From Echinarachnius parma (lineage: Eukaryota; Echinodermata; Echinoidea; Clypeasteroida; Echinarachniidae), in NCBI GenBank assembly GCA_037951105.1, contig JBAMJV010000904.1, positions 62,001 through 126,000 of the forward strand: a stretch of DNA of 64,000 bases, read 5' to 3'. Numbering within the stretch: the stretch's first letter is position 1; each line of letters begins with the position of its first letter. The translations under genes were made by a program, and so were the position numbers. This document shows positions 11,912 through 22,778 of this stretch, in pieces. The notes below the pieces were generated by a model. The model was not told the origin of the DNA and made no database searches. It saw nothing but the letters and a program-made list of their open reading frames with translations.

Positions 11912-11969
11912 TCTAGTAGAAAGAACAGAGAATGTGAGAGTCTCTTTTCAAAAGTGGTGACGTAACATG

Positions 11970-13911
11970 CAGTGTTGGATGACTCGAGGCCGGTCTTAGT
12001 CTCGAGTCCGGACTCGAGGCCAGCATTGCCGGCCTCGGCCTCGGACTTGGACTCGGGGACCCCGAACTCGGCCTCGGACTCCGGACTCTGCCTCGGACTC
12101 GGGGACCCCGGACTCGGCCTCTGACTTGGACTCGAAGGTCGTGGACTCGATGACTCGGGCCGAGTCCAGCTCGAGACCGGCCAATTTCCGTATATATTTT
12201 TTTATATTTGTATATTGGCTATTCTGTGCTATAATTCTGCAAGTAGTTGCGCTTTATTCATAATTTAATCTGTGTTTAAGCAATCATATCAGCGGGTGGA
12301 AACAAGCCAAATAAAGCCAAATATTCTATACTGTACCCCATGCATTTTGCATGAGCTATAGCTATCCAATCCACCAAGCGATTGTTGCTTGAAAAAGAGA
12401 TCGCGAATGAACTGACAGCCGACAAGAAAGTGAGCAAAAAATCACATTTGGGGGAAACGAATGGATATATCCATAACAAATAGCCCAAGCTTATATTTCA
12501 TAGGTATGCTTTCATTTCATACTGTCTTGTTTATGACATTTCACACCGCGATTCTGAAAATTTTCGGCAAGGCAAACAAGCCTCGATGGGAGTAGCTCAA
12601 GTTAGAATAATCATCAACTTCTAAAGGCTTTTCTGGTTATTGTACTTGTCTTTCTCTCGTCCAGGCTTTGCTTGTTTTTTAATTTGTTACATTTTCTTTC
12701 CTTTTTTGCCCCTTTCATATCTTATAATGATGTTGATTCCTTTTAGATTTTTACTTTCTATTTAATCTTCCTTCATAATTGTCTTCTTACATGTCAAAAT
12801 ATCAAAATTTCAAATGTCAAAAAAAGGCAAAATGGTAAAATGTAAAACAGGAAAAAAATCAAACAGTAGACAATTATATAACAGACTTGAATTAAGAAGT
12901 TGTACAGAAGTGCCTTCGTGGTCATGTAGATTGTAGGTCTTTTGGGGAAAGGAAAATAGAACTTTCTATATGTGTAAATTTCTTAACATTCTTATGAAGA
13001 AATAAGCAGACATAGACACAGAGCATTTGCTTAATTTTATTTGAAGTTTATTTCAGTTATCTCTTAAAAAGGCAAATTTAGAGAAATGTTCTGAGTTCAT
13101 GACTTACATAAATTCAACATACATGTAATTGTAAACATAAAGGAAGAGATCGAGAAAGCCAACGGCTTCCATACAAATGTCCTAGACAAAAAATGACAAA
13201 TTTTGTAATGTTTTTCTTTATTTTCGGCCAGTAAAATTTGAAAATTGAAGAATCTACACTGTAAAAAAATACCGCGATATTTACTTCATTGAATTATGTC
13301 AAAAAACTGCCTTAATTTGTTCAAGTATTAGTAACTTGATGCTATTTTGAGTATCTTCTACTAAAAATATCATACAATCGTCATGACTTAAAATAAATAA
13401 GTGTGTTTCTTTACGCTATTTAATGAAGTAAAATGTACGAATTTGATTTAAGTTAAAATCACTAGAAAGAATCAATAAAATTGTGTAAAATACATTTTCA
13501 TAGCGAAATGGAATATATGCTTTTATTCAGAAAGTGTTCCTCCATTTAACTCACTTATTCAGAACGCAGTATCCTTCATTCCTAAACCTAGGTATATAGG
13601 CTATAGCATTCGCTTTATCATTCGCTCTTCCTATCTGGCCCAAAAGGGCCAGTAACAAAAAACGTGTGTGTGGAGCCCTGAATGAGTGCATACATGTATG
13701 TGACACATATCTAGGGTTAATCACTTGATTGAGTGATAGATCAATTGCCTTTGGTAAAGAAAATTAATAAATGTAAAATAAGATTAATTAAAAAAAAAAG
13801 TGTTGGACTCGGACTCGGATGGTCTGGACTCGGTCTCGGTCTCGGACTCGGGACAGTCTGGACTCGGACTCGATCTCTGACTCGAATTGGGTGGACTCGG
13901 ATACAACACTG
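11970..13911. mobile_element. hAT-type non-autonomous element, copy 2
   Basis: Same ends (CAGTGTTGGAT and CAACACTG) and the same 8-bp flanks GTAACATG at 11962-11969 and 13912-13919 as copy 1. Identical flanks show it was copied with the segment, not inserted twice. Hexamer arrays lie at both ends. Confidence 0.85.
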
Positions 13912-14607
13912 GTAACATGACACCATGTCAAATCTACAAAATCTATGATTACTGCTTTATTTAGCCACTGACTACCATAATTAAAATTCATTTTGGTACA
14001 ATGCATGCCTTGTAAATAGTATACAAAATTATTTTGAATAATTCTCAATGTAAAGGTAAACAAAAATGTGAATAAGTGAAATGGTGACGTAACATGACAC
14101 CGTGTCAGTGTTACGTCATATTGATACATTATCTATCATATTTTTCTAAAGACACATTTGAATGGCTTCAAACTTTGTCAATTACTTGCACACCCAAAGG
14201 TGAATGTTACATAAAATAACTACATCAAAAGCAATGATACTTTTGATTATACATGATCATGTCACACATTCGTGTCCCAACCTGGTGAAATGACCCATAT
14301 TAAATCGGTCATTCATCAACCCACCATATACACGGGCCACAGAGCTTGGAGAGATCAGTTTAATAGCACCACGCTATAAGCAGCTAATGTGAGCGAATTC
14401 ATACACAGGCGAAGGCTCGTAAATCAAGATAAACGGACGGACCGTCCTTTTATTATTTGAAAGCCTTTTAATCAATAAAACTCCATGAAAAGGAGTTTTC
14501 AGGCCCTAATTTTTCAGGCAAGCTCTTAAATGGTATTTTCTTTCATATAATACCATAATCTCGCAACCTTTGAATTTTGGCTTGCAAAAGGTGGACAGTG
14601 TCTTTAA

Positions 14608-14958
14608 AAGGATCATTGTCCAAATCCACAAAAATTGATTAGAACTCTGGCGGTGATCACATGTACCTCATTGTATTTTTTATTACCAATAGAAGCATAG
14701 AACAGGTTTCGGTTTTCAGAATTTCTGTTTCGTTATAAAGATATTTATGATTGAAGTGTTTTCGGACTGTGTACAAAGTTAGTGCAATGAGTTAGCAAAT
14801 GTCACTTTATATTTTGGTTCGTTACTCGGTCATATAACATTCATGAACTATGGAATCTTCACACACCACTCAGTGGACATATCAGATTACAGAAATACAC
14901 ATTTAACAACCCTTCATCAGTTTAGCACATGTCAACAAAGTTATTAGATCCCCATTAA
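14608..14958. mobile_element. TAGATCCC-ended MITE family, copy 1
   Basis: Shares ATTGTCCAAATCC near its left end and TTATTAGATCCC at its right end with copies at 30841-31146 and 38568-38934. Non-coding. The rest of 14351-15090 shows no gene. Confidence 0.55.
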
Positions 14959-15090
14959 TTTCTAGCACTACTATAAAGTTCTACATGTAACCTCTGATGT
15001 ACCCAGTAATACGGCAATACTTCTCATGAATATATCTAGATTTAATACGTGTGGTTTACGGGTACACCATGTGAGATGGGTGGATTGGTA

Positions 15091-15253
15091 AGTCCTGAAA
15101 AGGACTATGGTAGTCCTAGAAAGGACTGTTGGTGTAGTTCTGAAAAGAACTGTTGGTATTCTTTCTAGGAGAGTTCTAAAAAGAACTGTTGGTAGTCCTA
15201 GAAAGGACTGTTGATAGTCCTAGAAAGGACTGTTGGTAGTCCTATAAAGGACT
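15091..15253. repeat. Tandem array of seven mini-hairpins with covarying stems
   Basis: Seven 16-nt palindromes lie at 15091, 15112, 15136, 15172, 15194, 15216 and 15238. Five have stem AGTCCT/AGGACT and two have AGTTCT/AGAACT. Each has a 4-nt A-rich loop, and a GTTGGT-like spacer gives a ~22-bp period. A decayed unit (TTCTTTCTAGGAG) lies at about 15158. Located 3' of GPCR 3 on its strand. Confidence 0.85.
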
Positions 15254-15541
15254 ATAGATGTCTGAAGGCTCTCATGTGCAATTTTGTTAAATGCTAGTTC
15301 ATACAATCATGATGGAACAAATTCTCATATGAGCAGTAGATGTTCAGCAACAGTAATTGTATATAGATGATATGCTAGTCATTTAAATAACAGTTTGGCT
15401 ATGCGACTCCTTATAACAACATTGTCGAAGGAAAAAAACAAAGACTTCTGTGTACAATTCTGTAATGCATGTTTACCAATGTTTAAAGAAAAACATACAA
15501 AATTACAGATGAGTGGTGGATGTTACAGTTACATTAGCAGT

Positions 15542-16516
15542 TTAAGCGACAGTAGCTATGCTAGCCATACCATGAGCGGCTTCAGGCGGTTGATTATTCT
15601 TGACACAAGGTCTGCATATACCTTCGTAGGCAGACCTGTAATGCTTGTTCATCCAAGCGTAGAGAAATGGATTTATGGATGAGCTTGAGAGAAGCAGCAC
15701 CTGCAGAGGGCGAAATGAATAAAGGATCGATGGAACCATTGGTGGGAAGATGAAACTGATGCAGGTGGGCAACCACGTAACCATGACAACAGAGGTCACC
15801 AACATGGATATCTTTGTGAGACGTAGCTCTTCTTTGCTGAGGGCTGTGCTGCTATTCCCATTAGGTCTTTGTTCAGCTACATCTTCAGTGGTCCAATGCT
15901 GAACCCTCAATCTTGCATCCCTGACCTTGCGGTAAATCTTGTAGAAGGCCACAGGGATGGGTGCCATAAATAGGAGCACTACAAATGAAACAAGGATCAT
16001 CATGTACAGCCAGGCATTGAAATCTGCAGTTTCCAAAAAGCAAATGGAGAAAACTGGCACAAACGTGATTCTACCAATTCCAAACTCTGGCATTGTGGCC
16101 AAGAAGATGCTAACGATCCACATGCCTGCCACATAAAAGATGGTCTTCCAGCCACCAAATATCTTCTCATATATCTCAGGATTTTGAGTTATTTTCACGT
16201 AGCGCTGTAAAGTTATTAATGTTACATTGCCGAGGGATACTGCCGTGGATGCCGCAGGTATGATACCGAATGCCTTACAGGATATCACATCAAAAGGCCA
16301 TGCTCCGTAATACAACTGGACCAGAATCAGGGGTTCGAAGATGCTTGTAACAAGTAAGTCGGCTGCAGACATGCTGATGAGAAAGTAATTGTTTGTTTTC
16401 CGGAGGACCGGTGATTTTGCCACGGCCACAAAAGCGAGAACAGTTCCAAAGGTTCCACTTACGCTCAGAAAGATATAGATAACAAAATACACCACAGATG
16501 CTGCAGATTGAAACAT
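15542..16516 (-). CDS. Rhodopsin-class GPCR, copy 3 (complete, shortened tail)
   Basis: A 324-aa single-exon receptor starting at the ATG 16514-16516 (MFQSAASVVYF). It keeps SAADLL, ISCKAFG, LQRYVKI, APIPVAFYKIY, TWLP and NPFLYAW. Two departures: TM1 reads FGTVLAF, so the near-universal TM1 asparagine is threonine; and a GAA-to-TAA change ends the protein after IATVA, with the paralogue's next ~13 codons still recognisable in the same frame downstream. It is more diverged from copies 1 and 2 than they are from each other. Confidence 0.9.
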   Translation of the reverse strand: MFQSAASVVYFVIYIFLSVSGTFGTVLAFVAVAKSPVLRKTNNYFLISMSAADLLVTSIFEPLILVQLYYGAWPFDVISCKAFGIIPAASTAVSLGNVTLITLQRYVKITQNPEIYEKIFGGWKTIFYVAGMWIVSIFLATMPEFGIGRITFVPVFSICFLETADFNAWLYMMILVSFVVLLFMAPIPVAFYKIYRKVRDARLRVQHWTTEDVAEQRPNGNSSTALSKEELRLTKISMLVTSVVMVTWLPTCISFIFPPMVPSILYSFRPLQVLLLSSSSINPFLYAWMNKHYRSAYEGICRPCVKNNQPPEAAHGMASIATVA

Positions 16517-17200
16517 TTTGAACTGATTATTGTTGATCCAGGAGTTTAAGGTTGAAGAAAAAGTAGTTATTAGTCTTCAAAAGAACCTGGAACTTTGCAG
16601 TGGCTTCAAAAGTGAGAATGTTTCCAAAGTTTTCATGAGGCTACAAATGAATCAGGTCACAGAATACACCTCATGTACTGCAGATTGAAATAGAAATGAT
16701 TATTGTTGATCCAGACGTCAAAGGTTGGAGAAAAACTAGTTATCTTCAAAAGAACCTGGAACTTGCAGTGGCTTCAAAAGTGAGATTGTTTCCCATGTTT
16801 TGCTGAGGCTACAAATGAAATAGATCACAGAATACATACATGTACACTGTAGATGCTGCAGATTATGACACAATGAACTGATTACTCCAGAAGTTAAAGG
16901 TTGGAGAAAAACTAGTTATTAGTCTTCAAAAGAACCTGGAACTTTGTAACAGCTTCAAAATTGAGATTTTTTCCAGTTTCCCTGAGGGCTACAAATGAAA
17001 TAGATCACAGAATACACCGAAGATGCTGCAGATTGAAACGTAATAGATTGATCAGTGTTGATCCAGAGGTTAAAGCTAATGCAAAGCAATTGTTTGTCTC
17101 CCAAAGGACCAGGGCTTTTGCAACAGCTACCAAAGTTAGAATGTTCCCCAATTCCAATAATATATTGTCTGTACATCAACGTTTGTTCTGTTTGAATACC
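16517..17200 (-). repeat. Tandem array of decayed TM1-coding units upstream of GPCR 3
   Basis: Three degenerate units with start-region relics near 16690, 16870 and 17040, about 170-180 bp apart. Repeated GCAGATTGAAA, TTGATCCAGA and AAAGTGAGAATGTTTCC-type modules tie them to the TM1 coding segment. Confidence 0.7.
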
Positions 17201-17299
17201 AGGCAATAATTCCATCCCAGTATGTTGTGTTTCATATAAATGGTCTCCTAGAAACAAAACATCTTTTGAATTCATTGTATTTCAATAAGTCACATCCCT

Positions 17300-17530
17300 A
17301 GACATTGAATGAAACTGGTAAAATATTAAAGGGTACCACCACCCAATTTCTGCACGCCTTAGACCTACATTAGAAGTACATTAGAAGTACATTGTGTTGG
17401 AAAGTTGTTAAATTATTTAGTGACTATCAACAATACAGCCTTTTCAGCCTTTTGTGCCATTTGTTTAGCCTCGCATCACAGCTTTGTGTTGATAATGGAT
17501 GGGGGAAAAATGATAGACCTTGGAGTTAAA
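17300..17530. repeat. Degenerate remnant of the GPCR-unit flank
   Basis: Shares TTAGACCTACAT, GTTAAATTATT, TTTAGCCTCGCAT and GATAATGGATGGGGGAAA-like words with 11440-11580. The MITE and hAT element of units 1 and 2 are absent, so this unit split off before those insertions. Confidence 0.6.
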
Positions 17531-17806
17531 GTGATGCATTAACTTTGTGATCGGGATAAAATCAGTTTACATCGATTTACTTGTTTTTTACTAGGTGAAC
17601 AGCGTTCCTCTATATAAAATGTGAAACAAACATTAAATTGAATTGAATATTCTAAACAATCTTCCAATGATATTGATGATTGAAGTCTCAGATTTATAAA
17701 AAAAACAAAAAACCTTCTTTAGCAGACCATTTGATGACTTTAACCAACCATCACAAACCAATACGATCAGTTGATGTACATTATGATCAGTATGATCAAT
17801 TCATGT

Positions 17807-18107
17807 AGTAGGCATGTTAAGGGCCAAACATGGATGTTGACTGCATTTTGGGGTACTTGCATAGATACAGTGTGTCTCTTTAGATGAATTTTTTTCTTTT
17901 GATCCAAGGAATATAAAAACACCATTTTCATAGAATATCCCATTTTCATGAATAAATTTGCATAAATTATGGAAATTAGGCCTAATTTGAATAGATACAG
18001 AGTGTCTGTTTGGATGATTTTTTTCTCTTTTGATCCAAGGAATATGTGTGCCAAGTAAAACAATCGTACCCCAAAATGCAGTCACGGACCCCTTAACAAA
18101 CCTACTA
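17807..18107. mobile_element. MITE with TGACTGCATTTTGGGGTAC inverted repeats
   Basis: 19-bp exact inverted repeats at 17838-17856 and 18067-18085 sit inside longer imperfect ends (GTAGG..TGTTAAGGG). The interior holds two direct copies of an ATAGATACAG..GATCCAAGGAAT module (about 17864-17912 and 17991-18044). Confidence 0.7.
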
Positions 18108-18260
18108 ATGGAGCTAATGTATGAATTGCCAATTTGACGAAGTCTAGATCAAGACCCAAGATTGCACCTGAAACTTTTAGTATATTACAGGAAAAGCTGA
18201 TGATGTCCTTGTAAAACTTTGAATATTATTTTGTTTTGTAACCGTTTCTCTTTTAATCAG

Positions 18261-18520
18261 ACAATTTTGGTGCCTCCCCTGTCAGCCAGCCCTCACCCAT
18301 CATTGGCTCACAGCACATTCCATGGAGCTACGAGATGCCCGAACCAAGCCTGGACCAAGACCCAGAACAGGACTACTCCGATGGTCTGGTCCAGGAAACG
18401 CTGTTGACGGAGGCCAACAAGCTCCTGGTCTCCTTCTTGGACCAGCAGCTCCGGCAGGAGGGACTAGACATGTCCTGGAGAGACCTGATCCTACCGCTCG
18501 CAAAGAGGATATGCTCCATG
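18261..18520 (+). CDS. PIKFYVE: PIKFYVE exon 1 in window (linker into CCT domain)
   Basis: Acceptor TTTTAATCAG, donor ATG|GTGAGA. Codes a proline-rich linker, IPWSYEMPEPSLDQD, then LRQEGLDMSWRDLILPLAKR, which aligns with the helix before the human CCT domain. Ends in phase 0. Confidence 0.88.
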
Positions 18521-21500
18521 GTGAGACCAAAATATGTTTTGTTTATTATTTTTGTTTTTATCATGCAATCTTCTTTATATAAAATAGAAAGAGTCCAGAG
18601 AAGAGCGACCAAATTGGTACATGAAATCAGACATCTCACTTACGAGGAAAGACTCCGAGCACTGGACCTTCATTCGCTCTTCTACAGACGAAGGCGGAGA
18701 GACAGGTTTTCAGAATTCTACACAGCCTTGATAATGTATCATCAGAACATTTCTTTTCTCGAAATGACTACCAGTCTACAAGGGGCCACACACTGAAGCT
18801 ATTTCACCCGAGATGCCGTCTAAACATCAGGCTAAACTTTTTTAGCCTAAGGATAATAAATGACTGGAACAACCTCCCCCAAGATGCTATTGTAGCACCA
18901 TCAGTAGACATTTTAAAAAGAAAATTAGACCAATTTTGGTGGTAAGAAAGATTCAACCTGCACTGTAGTCCACCTCATGCGCAATACCCAAATATAGTTA
19001 TTATATCATAGTATAGTACAAAATCAGCCGCACCAACCCAACCTGTATGTAACGACCGGAAGAACAGGACACAACCTATCCTTCCGTACAGATGATGATG
19101 ATGATGATGATATCCTTTTTTTGTTAATTCTTGAGGGATCCACAACCTACTAGCCATGCTTTACAGTGGAACCCTCCATTTTTTGCCAAAAATTGATTTG
19201 TTTGTATGATATGAAAAATTGTATTTGTTGCAGTTGCATGTACATGGTTTTCTTTTTTCTGTTAAAATAACGGGGAACATCTTTGTTCACCTTTGTATGA
19301 AAATTGTTGACATTATTTATTGACTTCACAGATCAGACATTCATTGATTTCATTTTTATTTAGGTTTAAATATTATTATTAATTATTATTACATGACATG
19401 TTAATAATCACATGGATAAGTTATTCAGCTGTGAATGTTGAGCCTTGCATTGATTACAAACTGGTCACAAAAAGTTTATTTGTTTCATATTTGCAGGTGA
19501 AACCTAATGTTGTGGTAGGTGATAGCATGGACATCAGGTACTAGTCCACATCAAGAGGATACCTTATTATTATTACATGAATATGATCATCACATGGACT
19601 ATATATTCAGCTGTGCATTTCGAGCCTCGCAATAAATTGTAAACTTTTCAAGTTTGTATTATGTTTTCAGGTGAAGCCTAATGTTATGGTAGGTGATAGC
19701 ATGGACATCAGGTACTATGTCCACATCAAGCGGGTGCCGGGGGGAACCAGGGCCGAGTGCTCTCTCTTCAAAGGAACCATCTGCACCAAGAACGTAGCCC
19801 ACAAAAAGGTATAAATACATACTTTATACCATGATAAAGATTTATCTTTTGATTGTAAAATTGATATCAAACAATGGTATTTTTACAAATTAACTTACTA
19901 TTTTGGACTTGAACTTTTAAACTTCTTTGATGTTCTTTGACAGAAGCTGTACTGTCACTAGATGGTACAGTCAAGACACTGGTCCCACACATAGGGCAGC
20001 ATGTAGCCCCCCCCCCCCCCCCCCCCCCCCCCCCTCATCTCAATTCATGCTCTTCATCTGACTAGAGAGACCAATCATTTGTTTCACTGTTTGTTGTGTA
20101 AAGCAGAATAAACCATATATACTTTGTGAACATGTTTTTTGTTTATTAATTTTTGTAGATGTGTGTAATAATTTGTTAAGATGTGGAGTTAAAAGCATAA
20201 GGTAATACAGTATATAAGAAAAGCATGTACAACATGTTGTATACAATACAAGTACATGTATACTAGTTAAAACAGTTACAGGTTGTTTAGCCTCCTAAGG
20301 CTCTTCAACTGAGTAATTAACTATTCCAACTTATCCTATACTTGTATTATGTTTCCTGCTTATACATGTAGCTATTGAGCACTCTACACCGTGTCCCAGA
20401 AAAAACGAAACCGGGTTTCATGGCAGAAATTTTCTGTCATAATGAATAATTTAATTGATATATATATATGCCTGGAAAGCTCTGTGTCTCTTCTTTCATT
20501 TGATGTGCAACTTATGGCACATACTTCAAGCATGACTGAATTAGAACAATGGAAAGTGGTGTTACCAATATTCAATTTGCACACATAAATTTGAAGTTTA
20601 GGTGAGTTTTAAGAGTTGTAAACGTACTTATTTTTAAAAAGGACAAACACCACATAAAAGTTCATATTTTTATCTTTTACATGACACCTCATGCTAAAAA
20701 AATAAATGATTTATGCCAGAGAACGAGTACAATGAAAACATGCCTGATTTCTGCCCGAATGAGTGAAAGTTGAGTAAGAAGTCGCTCAGCTTTCCTGACT
20801 AGCAGCTGACAATGGACTTTGATGCATGAGTGAATAATTACACAAACATGGGGATCAGGAAACAGGCTAGACCAGGAAACTTACTCATTTGAGCTGGAAT
20901 CAAGCATGTTTTCATTGTATTCGTTCTCTGGCATATATAATTTATTTTTTGATCATGAGGTGTCATATAAAAGATAAAATTATGAATTTTCATGCGGTGT
21001 CTGTCCTTTTTCAAAAGAAGTACGTTTACCACTCTTAAAACTCTCCCCAAAACCTCACCCAAACTTGCAATTTCTGCGCGCAAATTGAATTTTGGTAACA
21101 CCACTTTCTATCGTTCTAATTCAGTCATGCGTGAATTATGTGCCATAAGTTGTATATCAAATAAAAGAAGAGACACATAGCTTTTCGGACATATATATAT
21201 CATCAAGGAAATTATTCATTATAACATAAAATTTCTGCCATGAAACCCGGTTTCGTTTTTTCTGGGACACGGTGTATAGTTGTAGTATAAAGCCATTATA
21301 CTTCCTATACAAAATGTTATTTTATTTCTTTTTGTAGATGGGGAGTAAACAGACCAATCCTAGCATCCTTCTGCTGCAGGCAGCCATTGAACACCAACGG
21401 GTGCAGAACAAGTTTGCTTCACTCGAACCACTCGTTTTACAGGTCAGTTCATATAATATCAGTATTTGATATTAAGTTATCAAGATTTGAAAGGACAGTA

Positions 21501-22738
21501 TAAATCATAGCTCGAGTACCACCGATTAGAGTTCCCATAGGATCTTGCTAAGAAATAATACTTACAGACCCTATAGGACTCTTTCGGGAGTCTCCCAGAA
21601 TATACCATGTAAACTATGCAACTTTTCTGTTATTTTTGTTGTTTTATTTTTTGGTATTGTCGCATTAATTTGACATGTATTTAATCAGTCATTTAATGTC
21701 TCATTTCATATCTGACTCTGACTCTCATTTTATTATACAGTCAATTTTTATTGAACAAATGTTGTTAATAAGCAGCTTTCAGCAGTTTTCATCTTCATCT
21801 TATTTGTTGTTTCACTTCCGACAGGAGCATGAGTATCTGAAGAATTGTGTGGCCAAGATCGTTGCACTCAAGCCCACCCTCCTGGTTGTAGAGAAGTCCG
21901 TTGCCAGACTGGCGCAGGAGTTCCTGATGGCCTGTGACATCACCCTTGTTCTGAATGTCAAACCGGTAAGAAATAAACTGCTTTTTATCGGACACATTAT
22001 CAGTCATTGGTAAATAAAGAAAGAGTTGTGGCTTTTTGTTTGATAGATTATAAGTAACTACACTTCAACAATTCTTAAATAGTAAGACAAAAAAAGTCCT
22101 TTGTCATCATGGACAAATCTACAGCAAGACTGGCACAGGAATTCCTTATTGTATGGTCTGTGATATCACGCTTGTCCTTAATCTCGAATCGGTGAGCAAA
22201 AAATTTTCTGATACTATTTGTTTGACTGTTTTAAAGCTAGTAGCATCCCCCCCAAAAGGTCACCATGGAAAAGTCATTGGCAAGGCATGCACAGGAATTT
22301 TTCATAGACAATGAGGGAAGTAACTTTGTGCCTTGTAATATAATTTCTAGATAGATGGTTCTGTATACTGTAAATGCTTATTACTACTTTATGCTTTATT
22401 TCCATAGAGAGTAGTGTCACAAATTTGCCAGGCACACTGAAGGAACTAGCATTTCAACCCTGATTAAATATATCATTGTAAAAAGAATTGATACTAACGA
22501 CATTGATACTTATCTACTTACAAGAAAGAAAAATGAAATGATTAGATAAACTGATTTTTAAATTCTTCTCATGTAACAATTCCTTTTTTCTTCCCATAGA
22601 GAGTGGTGTCACGGATAGCCAGGCTCACAGAAGGAGCAAGCATTTCAACCATTGACCAGGTGTCTACTGCAAAACTGGGCACCTGCCAGAGCTTCTACCT
22701 TCAAAAGTACAACTTACCGGGAGGTGAGAATCTTTTCC

Positions 22739-22778
<40 letters not shown>

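Larger units (their letters stand above)
11463..14350. repeat. Segmental duplication block, copy 2
   Basis: Counterpart of 4753-7527. The main difference is about 113 bp near 13271-13386 that copy 1 lacks. Non-coding. Confidence 0.9.
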
